Below, piece by piece: positions 45,037-53,998 of a DNA stretch of 64,000 nucleotides. Numbering within the stretch: position 1 is the first letter of the stretch; every line of letters begins with the position of its first letter. Made by a program: the position numbers and the translations under genes. This DNA is from Piscinibacter sp047602365 (GTDB lineage: Bacteria > Pseudomonadota > Gammaproteobacteria > Burkholderiales > Burkholderiaceae_C), in the NCBI GenBank assembly GCA_047602365.1, contig JASGHM010000001.1:1550001-1614000 (forward strand), read 5' to 3'. The notes beneath the pieces are model-generated. The model was not told the origin of the DNA, did not search any database, and was given only the letters and a program-made list of their open reading frames with translations.

Positions 45037-45875
45037 CCGGCGCGTTGCTCGAGCAGGAAGTTCGCGCCTTCGTGCTGGCCGAGGGTCTCGACCAGCCAGG
45101 GCAACACGCCGGCCAGCGTGTCGTGCAGCGTGTAGGGCGGGTTGATCACGAACATGCCGCTGCCGGCCAGGCCGAAGCCCTGCGCGTCGGCGCGCGCCAC
45201 GCTCAGCCGCGCATGCAGCCAGCCCTTGGGCGCAAGCGCCTGCAGCCGGCGCGGCAGCTCGGCGGCTTCGACCTTCTGCACCTGCGGGTACCAGACCAGG
45301 TAGACCCCTTCGGCGAAGCGCTGCAGCGCGTCGCGCAGCGAGGCGACCACGCGGCCGTAGTCGCCGTGGCCTTCGTAGCTGGGGTCCATCAGCACCACGC
45401 CGCGGCGTGTCGACGGCGGCAGCTGGCCCTTCAGGCCGTCGAAGCCGTCGGCATGCTTGACCTCGACGCCGCGCTGGCTGCCGAGGTAGGACTCGAGGAT
45501 GCGGTGCTCGGTCGGGTGCAGCTCGAACAGGCGCATCTGGTCGCCCGGGCGCAGCAGCATGCGCGCGATGGCCGGCGAGCCCGGGTACTGCTCGAGCGCA
45601 CCGCCGGGGTTGAACTCGCGCACGCGCTCGACGTAGTCGGCCACGACCTCGGGCAGGCCGTCGCGGCCCCACAGCGTGCCGATGCCACGCTCGTACTCGC
45701 CCTTCTTCTGCGCGTAGCGGCCTTCCAGCGAATAGCCGCCGGCACCGGCGTGGGTGTCGACGAAGCGGTACGGCTTGTCCTTGCCGTTCATGTAGCGCAG
45801 CACCTGCACCAGCACGATGTGCTTGAGCACGTCGGCATGGTTGCCCGCGTGGAAGGCGTGTCGGTAGGCGAGCAT
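45033..45875 (-). CDS. rlmJ: 23S rRNA (adenine-2030-N6)-methyltransferase
   Basis: RlmJ of 280 residues. The N-terminus MLAYRHAFHAGNHADVLKHI is diagnostic, followed by the SAM-binding RFVDTHAGAGGYSLEG. The catalytic NPPY-type motif is DPSYEGHGDY near residue 160 (usually DPPYE; Ser replaces the second Pro, a mild variant). VYLVWYPQVQ and FVINPPYTL complete the family. It lies five bases from the end of the neighbouring LysR gene on the same strand and overlaps the convergent SRPBCC gene end by four bases. Confidence 0.94.
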   Translation of the reverse strand: MLAYRHAFHAGNHADVLKHIVLVQVLRYMNGKDKPYRFVDTHAGAGGYSLEGRYAQKKGEYERGIGTLWGRDGLPEVVADYVERVREFNPGGALEQYPGSPAIARMLLRPGDQMRLFELHPTEHRILESYLGSQRGVEVKHADGFDGLKGQLPPSTRRGVVLMDPSYEGHGDYGRVVASLRDALQRFAEGVYLVWYPQVQKVEAAELPRRLQALAPKGWLHARLSVARADAQGFGLAGSGMFVINPPYTLHDTLAGVLPWLVETLGQHEGANFLLEQRAG

Positions 45876-45879
45876 GGTG

Positions 45880-46831
45880 TCAGTCGGCGGGCGAGACGTG
45901 GACTGTATCGCCAAGCCCCTCGTCCTCGATGTGGCCGAAGCGTTCGGCCAGCCAATCGACCAGTCGGCGCACGCGCAGCGGCACATGGCGGTTGCCGGGC
46001 AGCACGGCGTGCAGCGGGAAGGGCTCGCGTGTCCACTGCGGCAGCAGCGCCACCAGCCGGCCGGCGCGCAGGTCGGCCAGCACGTCCAGCCGCGACTTGT
46101 AGGCCACGCCCAGGCCTTGCAGCGCCCATTCGCGCACCAGGCCGCCGTCGTCGGCGCGGCGGTTGCCGGTGACCCGCACCTCCACCGTCTGCGCACCCCT
46201 GGCGAACGGCCAGACCATCTGCGCGCGCCCGCTCAGCGTCAGCGGCAGGCAGTTGTGGCGTTCCAGCTCCTGCGGCTGCGACGGGCTGCCATGTGCGGCC
46301 AGGTAGGCCGGCGAGGCCACCAGCACCCGCGTCGTCGTGTGCAGGTGCCGCGCCACCAGACCGGAATCGCGCAGCTGCCCGTAGCGCAGCGCGATGTCGA
46401 CCTGTTCGCGGCGCAGGTCGTGCATCGCGTCCGACAGGTGCAGCGCCACGCGCAGGCCCGGATGCTGGGCGAGGAAGCTGTCGAGCATCGGGCTGAGCAC
46501 CTGGCGACCGAGGTCGGACGGCGCGGCGATGTGGATCTCGCCCTCCAGCCGCTCGCGTCGTGCGCCGAGCAAGCGCCATCGCGTCGTCGATCGAGCCGAG
46601 CGCACGCTGGGCATGTTCGCGCAGCAGCTCACCCTCGGGCGTCAGGCGCAGCGATCGTGTGCTGCGCTCGACCAGCCGCACTTTCAGCAGGCCCTCCAGC
46701 CGTTTCAGCGACGCGCTGGCGGCCGCCGGTGTCAGCTGCAGCTGGCGGGCCGCCGCGCTCAGGCTGCCAGCGTCGGCCAGGCGCAGGAACAGCTGGAGCT
46801 GGGAGAGTTGCAGGTCGGCGGGCCGTTCCAT
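45880..46831 (-). pseudogene. LysR family regulator, frameshifted
   Basis: A LysR regulator of about 317 residues if corrected. Residues 1-95 are in one frame (LQLSQLQLFLRLADAGSLSA, then LTPAAASASLKRLEGLL and REHAQRALGSIDDAMALA). Near 46562-46572 the frame shifts by one base and the protein continues LGARRERLEGEIHIAAPSDL through the effector domain to the stop at 45880. The effector domain is well preserved (DIALRYGQLRDSGLVARHLH). It is divergent from the oxidoreductase pair at 46922-49042 across 90 bases; such LysR genes typically control flavin reductase/quinone reductase operons in response to electrophiles. Confidence 0.88.
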
Positions 46832-46921
46832 TGTCAAACGCAGATTGAAACTGAAGTCAGATCGGCTGCAATTATCAATCCGAGAGCGCGACCCTACACT
46901 GGCTGCATCGTTCCCCTCGCC

Positions 46922-47938
46922 ATGACTCGCATGAAAGCCGTTGCCTACCATCACAGCCTGCCGATCGACGATCCGCAGTCGCTGATCGACCTCGATCTAC
47001 CCGATCCCGTGCCGCAAGGCCGCGACCTGCGCGTGCGGGTCCATGCCGTCTCGGTCAACCCGGTCGATACCAAGGTGCGGCGCAACAGCACTCCGCCGGC
47101 CGGCCAGGCCAAGGTGCTGGGTTGGGATGCCGCCGGCATCGTCGACGCCGTCGGCCCCGAGGTCACGCTGTTCAAGCCGGGCGACCGGGTCATGTACGCC
47201 GGCGACATCACCCGGCCGGGCAGCAACAGCGAACTTCATCTCGTCGACGAACGCATCGTCGGGCCGATGCCGGCGACGCTGGGCTTTGCCGACGCGGCGG
47301 CGCTGCCGCTGACTGCGATCACCGCCTGGGAGCTGCTGTTCGACCGCCTCGGCGTGAATGCGCAGACCGAGGGTGCGCTGCTGATCGTCGGTGCGGCCGG
47401 CGGTGTCGGCTCGATGCTGACCCAGCTCGCGCGGCAGCTGACCCGGCTCACCGTGGTCGGCACCGCCTCGCGGCCCGAGACATCGGCCTGGGTGCACGAA
47501 CTCGGCGCCCACCATGTCATCGACCATCGCCAGCCGTTGGCCGAGGCGCTGCGCGCCACCGGTCTGGCCGGCGTGAGCCATGTCGCCAGCCTGACGCAGA
47601 CCGAGCAGCACTTCGCGCAGCTGGTCGAGGCGCTGCTGCCGCAGGGCAAGCTGGCGCTGATCGACGATCCGGCGCAGCCGCTGGACGTGCGGCCGCTCAA
47701 GCGCAAGAGCCTGTCGCTGCACTGGGAGCTGATGTTCACGCGCTCGATGTTCGCCACGCCCGACATGCAGGCGCAGCACGAGCTGCTGAAGCAGGTCGCC
47801 GGGCTGATCGACACCGGCCGGCTGCGCAGCACGCTGGGCGAACACTTCGGCCGGATCAATGCGGCGAACCTGCGTCGCGCGCACGCTTATATCGAATCCG
47901 GAAAAGCCCGTGGCAAGGCGGTTCTCGAAGCTTTCTGA
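46922..47938 (+). CDS. Zinc-type alcohol dehydrogenase/quinone oxidoreductase-like protein
   Basis: An MDR-superfamily NADPH-dependent reductase of 338 residues (ATG at 46922, or at 46931 giving MKAVAYH). The N-terminal GroES-like domain has LRVRVHAVSVNPVDTKVRR and LGWDAAGIVDAVGPEVTLFK. The Rossmann motif is LLIVGAAGGVGSMLTQLARQ near residue 155. No structural zinc cysteines are present, so it belongs to the zinc-free quinone oxidoreductase/ZADH branch. It is followed 12 bases later by an old-yellow-enzyme gene; both reduce electrophilic carbonyl or alkene compounds and are divergent from a LysR regulator. Confidence 0.9.
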   Translation: MTRMKAVAYHHSLPIDDPQSLIDLDLPDPVPQGRDLRVRVHAVSVNPVDTKVRRNSTPPAGQAKVLGWDAAGIVDAVGPEVTLFKPGDRVMYAGDITRPGSNSELHLVDERIVGPMPATLGFADAAALPLTAITAWELLFDRLGVNAQTEGALLIVGAAGGVGSMLTQLARQLTRLTVVGTASRPETSAWVHELGAHHVIDHRQPLAEALRATGLAGVSHVASLTQTEQHFAQLVEALLPQGKLALIDDPAQPLDVRPLKRKSLSLHWELMFTRSMFATPDMQAQHELLKQVAGLIDTGRLRSTLGEHFGRINAANLRRAHAYIESGKARGKAVLEAF

Positions 47939-47950
47939 TTCACTTCCACC

Positions 47951-49042
<1,092 letters not shown>

Positions 49043-49084
49043 CCGCACGTCGGCCAGCGCCGAGCCGTTCTCAAGCGGCCGGCG

Positions 49085-49125
49085 ACCCCCGCGGGGGGTG
49101 GCTGCGGTAGGCCGCAGCCGGGGGC
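49085..49125. repeat. Nested hairpin repeat, copy C
   Basis: ACCCCC tract, G6 tract, then a perfect eight-base stem GGCTGCGG/CCGCAGCC (49100-49107 with 49112-49119) and a final G5 tract. It begins five bases after the stop of the LysM/BON gene on the minus strand and also lies downstream of the convergent alkene reductase gene, so it may act as a bidirectional transcription end or RNA-stabilising hairpin. Related in layout to 13463, 24139 and 20138. Confidence 0.55.
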
Positions 49126-49129
49126 GCCA

Positions 49130-49642
49130 TCAGGCCGGCGGAATGCGCAGCAGCTGGCCCGGGTAGATCTTGTCCGGGTGGGTCAGCATCGGCTTGTTCG
49201 CCTCGAAGATCTTCGGATACGCATTGGCGTTGCCGTAGAACTTCTTGGCGATCGCCGACAGCGTGTCGCCGCGCACCACGGTGTGGTACTGCGACTCGTC
49301 GGCCGGCTGCGCCACGGTCATCAGGTCGGACACCTGGGCGACGCCGGTGACGTTGCCGCAGCACAGCAGGATCTTCTCCTTGGTGGCTTGGTCCGGCGCG
49401 ACGCCGGCCACCCTCACCGTGCTGGTGGCGCCGTCGAACTCCACGCGCAGTCCGTCGGCCGACAGCTTCTGCGTCGCGATGTACTCCTCGATCGCGCTCG
49501 CCGCGGCGGCGTTGGCCTTGGCCGAGCGCTCCTGCAGCTCGGCCTCGCTGGGCGCCTTGGCGGCCGCAGCGGCGGCGGCTTCGGCGTCCTTGTGGCCGAA
49601 CAGCTTCTCGCCGGCCTCCTTGAAGAAACTCACGATGCCCAT
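49130..49642 (-). CDS. kbp: BON and LysM domain protein, Kbp/YgaU-like
   Basis: A 170-residue protein with the potassium-binding protein (Kbp, formerly YgaU) architecture. MGIVSFFKEAGEKLFGHKDA forms the N-terminal amphipathic start, a BON domain spans about residues 30-110 (LRVEFDGATSTVRVAGVAPD, ILLCCGNVTGVAQVSDLMTV), and a LysM domain ends the protein (YHTVVRGDTLSAIAKKFYGN, YPGQLLRIPPA). In E. coli, Kbp senses cytoplasmic K+. Two Cys in ILLCCGN are unusual. It is followed by copy C of the repeat family and preceded by the MOSC gene on the same strand with a 35-base gap. Confidence 0.9.
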   Translation of the reverse strand: MGIVSFFKEAGEKLFGHKDAEAAAAAAAKAPSEAELQERSAKANAAAASAIEEYIATQKLSADGLRVEFDGATSTVRVAGVAPDQATKEKILLCCGNVTGVAQVSDLMTVAQPADESQYHTVVRGDTLSAIAKKFYGNANAYPKIFEANKPMLTHPDKIYPGQLLRIPPA

Positions 49643-49677
49643 CTCGGTTCTCCTTCCCTTGGGGTTGAACACCCGGC

Positions 49678-50259
49678 TCAGCGCTGCTTCGCAGCGGCCG
49701 CGCGGGCACGGAACAGCTCGACGATACCCACTTCTCGTGGCCCGGCGATGACTTCGAAGGGCTCGCCGGCGCTCAGGGTGCCGGGCAGGCGCACCGCCAG
49801 GTAGAAGCCGCACCAGCCGTTGGCGAACATCAGCTTGCTGGCCTGGTCGAAGCCCATCACGGCGTTGAACTTGAAGCAGGGGAAGCGTGGTTCGCTGACA
49901 GCCAGCTCGCAATCGGCGAAGCGCAGCACGTCGCCGACACAGACGTCCTTCTCGAGCAGGCCCTCGATCGTCAGGTTCTCGCCCAGCATGCCCGGCGGCA
50001 GCGGCTCGTCCCACAGCCCCATGCGGGCCTGCGCGCGCACCGTCTGCCAGAACGGATAGTGCTCGGACGGGTAGGCGTAGACCGCCTTGGACAGCCCGCC
50101 GTGGACCGACGGGTCGGCCTGCTCGTCGCCCTCGATGCCCAGCGGCCCGACGCGCTGCGGCCCCTCGACCGGACGCTTGCCGATCGCGGTCATCACGCTG
50201 CGCCCGTTGATCTCGACCGCCACGGCGCCGGCGATGTTGAGGCTGGCGAGACGGCCCAT
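49678..50259 (-). CDS. MOSC domain protein (YiiM-like)
   Basis: A 193-residue MOSC-domain protein. Typical motifs are GPLGIEGDEQADPSVHGGLS (the conserved GDxQxD..HGG core), YPSEHYPFWQ and PGMLGENLTIEGLLEKDVCV (GENLT motif). The metal-sulfur candidate Cys is in SEPRFPCFKFNAVMG. Family members such as YiiM and mARC bind the molybdenum cofactor and reduce N-hydroxylated compounds. The adjacent upstream gene encodes a tungstate/molybdate-type binding protein, 11 bases away, consistent with a molybdenum theme. Confidence 0.9.
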   Translation of the reverse strand: MGRLASLNIAGAVAVEINGRSVMTAIGKRPVEGPQRVGPLGIEGDEQADPSVHGGLSKAVYAYPSEHYPFWQTVRAQARMGLWDEPLPPGMLGENLTIEGLLEKDVCVGDVLRFADCELAVSEPRFPCFKFNAVMGFDQASKLMFANGWCGFYLAVRLPGTLSAGEPFEVIAGPREVGIVELFRARAAAAKQR

Positions 50260-50270
50260 CGGCGCGCGCC

Positions 50271-51086
50271 TCAGGCCGGCACGCGGTAGCCGCGCTGCGC
50301 CGCGACGACGGCGCGGCCCTTCGGCCCGCCGATCCAGCCGGTGAACAACTTGCCTCCGGGGTGGTTGACCCGGAACGAGCGCATCACGTGCACCGGCACC
50401 GTCATGCGCGGATCGCCTTCGACCAGCACCGCCAGCGGCGCACCGCCGCGGGCCAGCCAGACACCGCGTTCGACCAGCGCGTAGGCACCTTGCTGGCGGG
50501 CCTGGGCCAGCAGCGAGCCCGCTGCCTGCGCCTTCAGGTACCACGGCGCCGCTGGCGCCACCTTGGCGGTACGCCACAGCGCCTGTTCGGCGAGGTGGCT
50601 GCCGGAGGCATCGCCGGCGCTGAGGAAGCCGACGCTGCCGGGGTTCGACACGGCGGTGTCGCGCAGCTGCGTCAGCGCCTGGCCGATGTCGGTCATGCGC
50701 GCGACGCCGGCCGGTTCGGGCTTCTTCTTCGACGGCGCGGGGCCGACCAGCACCATCGCCGCGTCGGCGATGCGGCGGCGGTCATGGGCGAGCCCCTGCT
50801 TCTCCAGCTTCTCCTCGGCCTCGGGCGCGTTGGTCAGCGTGGCGTCGAGTTCGCCGCGCTCCAGCGCTTCGAGCAGCGGCAGTGCCAGGCCCGGAATCAG
50901 CTGCACCGCCACGCCGGTGTCCTTGCCGAAGGCGGTCTGCAGCGCGGCGGCCAGGCCGGAGTCGATCAGCGCCTGGTCGGCGCCGAGCCGCAGCGGGTCG
51001 GCCAGCGACTGGCGCTGTTGCGCCCGGCTCAGGGAAGGCAGGGCCAGCGCGACCGCGGCGCCGAGCAGAAGGCGGCGTGAATTCAT
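50271..51086 (-). CDS. Tungstate/molybdate-type periplasmic binding protein
   Basis: A 271-residue periplasmic protein: signal MNSRRLLLGAAVALALPSLS, then DPLRLGADQALIDSGLAAAL and FGKDTGVAVQLIPGLALPLL, the arrangement of TupA-like oxyanion receptors. GSVGFLSAGDASGSHLAEQA carries the Gly/Ser-rich anion-binding loop. In-frame ATGs at 51098 and 51137 are also possible starts; MNSRRLL gives the best signal peptide. No TupB/TupC permease or ATPase is adjacent, so it may be an orphan receptor or use another transporter. It overlaps functionally with the neighbouring MOSC gene. Confidence 0.75.
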   Translation of the reverse strand: MNSRRLLLGAAVALALPSLSRAQQRQSLADPLRLGADQALIDSGLAAALQTAFGKDTGVAVQLIPGLALPLLEALERGELDATLTNAPEAEEKLEKQGLAHDRRRIADAAMVLVGPAPSKKKPEPAGVARMTDIGQALTQLRDTAVSNPGSVGFLSAGDASGSHLAEQALWRTAKVAPAAPWYLKAQAAGSLLAQARQQGAYALVERGVWLARGGAPLAVLVEGDPRMTVPVHVMRSFRVNHPGGKLFTGWIGGPKGRAVVAAQRGYRVPA

Positions 51087-51362
51087 GCGCTGGATCATAG
51101 GCGCGGCGTCTTGCATGAAACTATTCCGGAAACGCATGGGACCCCCGGGCTCCGGTGGTTACCTCCCAATTACACTGGGTCGACAATCTCTTCGACCTCT
51201 CGTGCGAGTGGCCTGCATGCCGAGACCCGGCGCCGCCATGAAACCCGCCGTAACCTCCGCGGCGCTGCACGAAGAGCGGCATTGGGCAAGCCCACCGAGT
51301 CCGCGAACCGGGCCCAGCCGGCTTACCCAATCCTGCTTTTGACTTTGAAGATTGGAATCGAC

Positions 51363-53228
51363 ATGAATCGTCCCGTGCTGGAAGGGGTGCGCCTGAACGC
51401 GCCCGCGTATGTCCGCCATGCCCGCCTGCTGTCGTGGGTGGCCGAGATGGCGGCGCTGACCGAGGCCCGCGAGGTCTACTGGTGCGACGGCTCCAAGGAA
51501 GAGTACGACCGCCTGTGCGGCCAGCTCGTCGCCGCCGGCACGATGAAGAAGCTCAACCCCGAGCTTCGCCCGAACAGCTACCTGGCCTGCAGCGACCCGA
51601 GCGACGTGGCGCGTGTCGAGGACCGCACCTACATCTGCAGCCAGCGCAAGGAAGACGCCGGCCCGACCAACAACTGGATCGCCCCGGCGGACATGCGCGA
51701 GCTGCTGCAGACCGGCGACAAGGCCTTGTTCCGCGGCGCGATGCGCGGCCGCACGATGTACGTCGTGCCGTTCAGCATGGGCCCGATCGGCTCGCCGATC
51801 GCGCACATCGGTGTCGAGCTGTCGGACAGCCCCTACGTCGCGGTCAACATGAAGATCATGACGCGCATGGGCCGGGCGGTGCTCGACGTGCTGGGCAGCG
51901 ACGGTTTCTTCGTGCCATGCATGCACACCGTCGGCGCGCCGCTGGAGCCGGGCCAGAAGGATGTGGCCTGGCCGTGCAACAAGACCAAGTACATCGTCCA
52001 CTACCCCGAGACGCAGGAGATCTGGAGCTACGGCTCGGGCTATGGTGGCAATGCTCTGCTGGGCAAGAAGTGCTTCGCGCTGCGTATCGCCTCGACCATG
52101 GGCCGTGACCAGGGCTGGCTGGCCGAGCACATGCTGATCCTCGGCGTCACCTCGCCGAAGGGCAAGAAGTACCACGTCGCGGCGGCCTTCCCCAGCGCCT
52201 GTGGCAAGACCAACTTCGCGATGCTGATCCCGCCGGCCGGCCTGAACGGCTGGAAGGTGACGACCATCGGCGACGACATCGCCTGGATCAAGCCGCATGC
52301 CGACGGCCGCCTGTACGCGATCAACCCGGAAGCGGGCTACTTCGGCGTCGCGCCGGGCACCAACCACAAGACCAACGAAAACTGCATGGCCAGCCTGGCC
52401 CGCGACGTGATCTTCACCAATGTCGCGCTGACCGATGACGGCGACGTCTGGTGGGAGGGCATGACCGACACGCCGCCGGCGCACCTGACCGACTGGCAGG
52501 GCAAGGACTGGACGCCCGCGATCGCCAAGGAGACCGGCGCCAAGGCCGCGCACCCGAACGCCCGCTTCACCGTCTCGGCGATCAACAACCCGGCGCTCGA
52601 CGCCGAGTGGGACAACCCGAACGGCGTGGCGATCGACGCCTTCATCTTCGGCGGCCGCCGCTCGACCACCGTGCCGCTGGTGACCGAGGCGCGCGACTGG
52701 ACCGAAGGTGTCTACATGGCCGCGACCATGGGCTCCGAGACCACCGCCGCCGCCGCCGGTGCGCAGGGCGTGGTGCGACGCGACCCGTTCGCGATGCTGC
52801 CCTTCACCGGCTACAACATGAGCGACTACTTCCAGCACTGGCTGGACCTGGGTGCCAAGCTGCAGGCCTCGGGCGCCAAGCTGCCGAAGATCTACTGCGT
52901 CAACTGGTTCCGCAAGGGCGCCGACGGCAAGTTCGTCTGGCCGGGCTACGGCGAGAACATGCGCGTGCTCGAGTGGATGGTCGAGCGCCTCGAAGGCACC
53001 GGCGGTGGCGAGGAGCATGTGTTCGGCGTCACGCCGAACTACGAGCACCTGAACTGGAGCGGTCTGGACTTCAGCCGCACGCAGTTCGACCAGGTCACCC
53101 GCATCGACGCCGCCGAGTGGAAGGCCGAGATGGCGCTGCATGCCGAGCTGTTCAACCAGCTCTCGTACCACCTGCCCGACGCGCTGAAGGCGACCAAGGC
53201 GAAGATCGAGTCGCGCCTGGCGGCCTGA
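51363..53228 (+). CDS. pckG: GTP-dependent phosphoenolpyruvate carboxykinase
   Basis: A 621-residue GTP-type PEPCK converting oxaloacetate to phosphoenolpyruvate in gluconeogenesis. The P-loop AAFPSACGKTNFAMLIPP lies near residue 275 and contains the reactive Cys. The Mn ligands are in VTTIGDDIAWIKPH, and the GTP-specificity and lid region includes GTNHKTNENCMAS and FIFGGRRSTTVPLV. The first 250 residues are the substrate-binding lobe (GPIGSPIAHIGVELSDSPYV). The ATG is preceded by a GGAATCG ribosome site; a long upstream open frame is non-coding. A strong terminator follows. The preceding 276 bases to the binding-protein gene hold divergent promoters, with no recognisable operator. Confidence 0.97.
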   Translation: MNRPVLEGVRLNAPAYVRHARLLSWVAEMAALTEAREVYWCDGSKEEYDRLCGQLVAAGTMKKLNPELRPNSYLACSDPSDVARVEDRTYICSQRKEDAGPTNNWIAPADMRELLQTGDKALFRGAMRGRTMYVVPFSMGPIGSPIAHIGVELSDSPYVAVNMKIMTRMGRAVLDVLGSDGFFVPCMHTVGAPLEPGQKDVAWPCNKTKYIVHYPETQEIWSYGSGYGGNALLGKKCFALRIASTMGRDQGWLAEHMLILGVTSPKGKKYHVAAAFPSACGKTNFAMLIPPAGLNGWKVTTIGDDIAWIKPHADGRLYAINPEAGYFGVAPGTNHKTNENCMASLARDVIFTNVALTDDGDVWWEGMTDTPPAHLTDWQGKDWTPAIAKETGAKAAHPNARFTVSAINNPALDAEWDNPNGVAIDAFIFGGRRSTTVPLVTEARDWTEGVYMAATMGSETTAAAAGAQGVVRRDPFAMLPFTGYNMSDYFQHWLDLGAKLQASGAKLPKIYCVNWFRKGADGKFVWPGYGENMRVLEWMVERLEGTGGGEEHVFGVTPNYEHLNWSGLDFSRTQFDQVTRIDAAEWKAEMALHAELFNQLSYHLPDALKATKAKIESRLAA

Positions 53229-53248
53229 GAACGGTCCGCACCAAGACG

Positions 53249-53278
53249 AAGGCCGGCTTTCGCCGGCCTTTGTCGTTT
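53249..53278 (+). terminator. Intrinsic terminator of pckG
   Basis: A perfect nine-base stem AAGGCCGGC/GCCGGCCTT with a TTTC loop, followed by TGTCGTTT, 21 bases after the pckG stop. It is the clearest rho-independent terminator in the window. Confidence 0.85.
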
Positions 53279-53308
53279 CAAGCAGAGCCTCTTAGCGAGA
53301 GCGTTTGC

Positions 53309-53560
53309 TCACTTGCTGGCCATGCTGGCGGCCGCGCGCAGGTCGGCAGCGTAGCTCGGCTGGGTCGACTCGTAGGCCTCGGCCATGCGCAGCAGCTGTG
53401 CGGTGGCTTCCGGCACGCCCGGGGCGGGCATGCGCAGCAGGCTGCCGACGGACTGCAGCTTCAGCATCGCGCGGGCGATCCAGTCGGACAGGCGGGGAGC
53501 CGGGCCTTCGACGCCGTAGCTCGAGGTGGTGGCGGGAACGATCATGGTGATGGTGGTCAT
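53309..53560 (-). CDS. Small hypothetical protein, paralogue of 53604
   Basis: An 83-residue protein, MTTITMIVPATTSSYGVEGP at the start and a helical C-terminal half. Its end (LRMAEAYESTQPSYAADLRA) matches the end of the neighbouring 92-residue protein (RNFASAYLRTDPGFAADLMA) in spacing and key residues (A..Y..T.P.[YF]AADL.AAA), so the two are related small proteins. No signal, membrane helix or known domain is visible. GGAGG precedes the ATG. Function unknown. Confidence 0.7.
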   Translation of the reverse strand: MTTITMIVPATTSSYGVEGPAPRLSDWIARAMLKLQSVGSLLRMPAPGVPEATAQLLRMAEAYESTQPSYAADLRAAASMASK

Positions 53561-53603
53561 GTCAGACCTCCTTTCTGAATTCAGGTCGCTGGGCTGTGAA
53601 GGC

Positions 53604-53882
53604 TCAGGCCTTCTCGCCCTTCAGTTCGTGACGGTCGGCGGCGGCCATCAGGTCCGCAGCGAAACCGGGGTCGGTGCGCAGGTAGGCGCTCGCAAAATTG
53701 CGCAGCTCGTTGGCCTCTTCGATCACGCTCAGGCGACGGTTGTGGCGCACGGGTCGGCGCAGGGAAGACAGCAGTGCCTGGGTGAGGCGTGCCGTGGCGA
53801 GAGCCAGATTGCTCAGTGCCTGGCCGACGCCCAGCGGGCGAGCCGACCGGAAAGCTTGCGAAGGCAGGGAATGGCTGGTCAT
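53604..53882 (-). CDS. Small hypothetical protein, paralogue of 53309
   Basis: A 92-residue protein beginning MTSHSLPSQAFRSARPLGVG, with a basic central helix (LLSSLRRPVRHNRRLSVIEE) and the shared C-terminal motif described for the 53309 gene. The two genes are in tandem, 43 bases apart, and divergent from a LysR gene with an AT-rich 116-base gap. The motif is reminiscent of the C-terminal segment of DUF6691- or YjiS-like small proteins in spirit only; I cannot name the family. Confidence 0.7.
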   Translation of the reverse strand: MTSHSLPSQAFRSARPLGVGQALSNLALATARLTQALLSSLRRPVRHNRRLSVIEEANELRNFASAYLRTDPGFAADLMAAADRHELKGEKA

Positions 53883-53958
53883 GGCGTTTAACTCCTTGGC
53901 ATCGGATTGATGCTGCAGTGCAGTATAGGGTAAACACTCATGCGTTGCAGTGAATGTT

Positions 53959-53988
53959 ATGAATAGTCGTCATTCATCAGTGTGATGA
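53959..53988. promoter_or_regulatory. Overlapping inverted repeats in the LysR/small-gene promoter region
   Basis: ATGAAT-N7-ATTCAT (53959-53977) overlaps TCATCA-GTG-TGATGA (53974-53988). The region is strikingly AT-rich for this genome and sits just before the LysR ATG and between divergent genes. The first repeat has the dyad spacing expected of LysR binding sites. Confidence 0.45.
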
Positions 53989-53998
53989 GTGATCGACC

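Noticed and set aside
46832..46921. GATTGA...TCAATC inverted repeat in the LysR/oxidoreductase gap
   Set aside because: Arms are 26 bases apart and short; a LysR site is expected here but this dyad is not convincing enough to list.
51111..51362. N-terminal extension of pckG by 84 codons
   Set aside because: The extension is Arg/Pro-rich and lacks similarity to PEPCK; MNRPVLEGV matches the family start.
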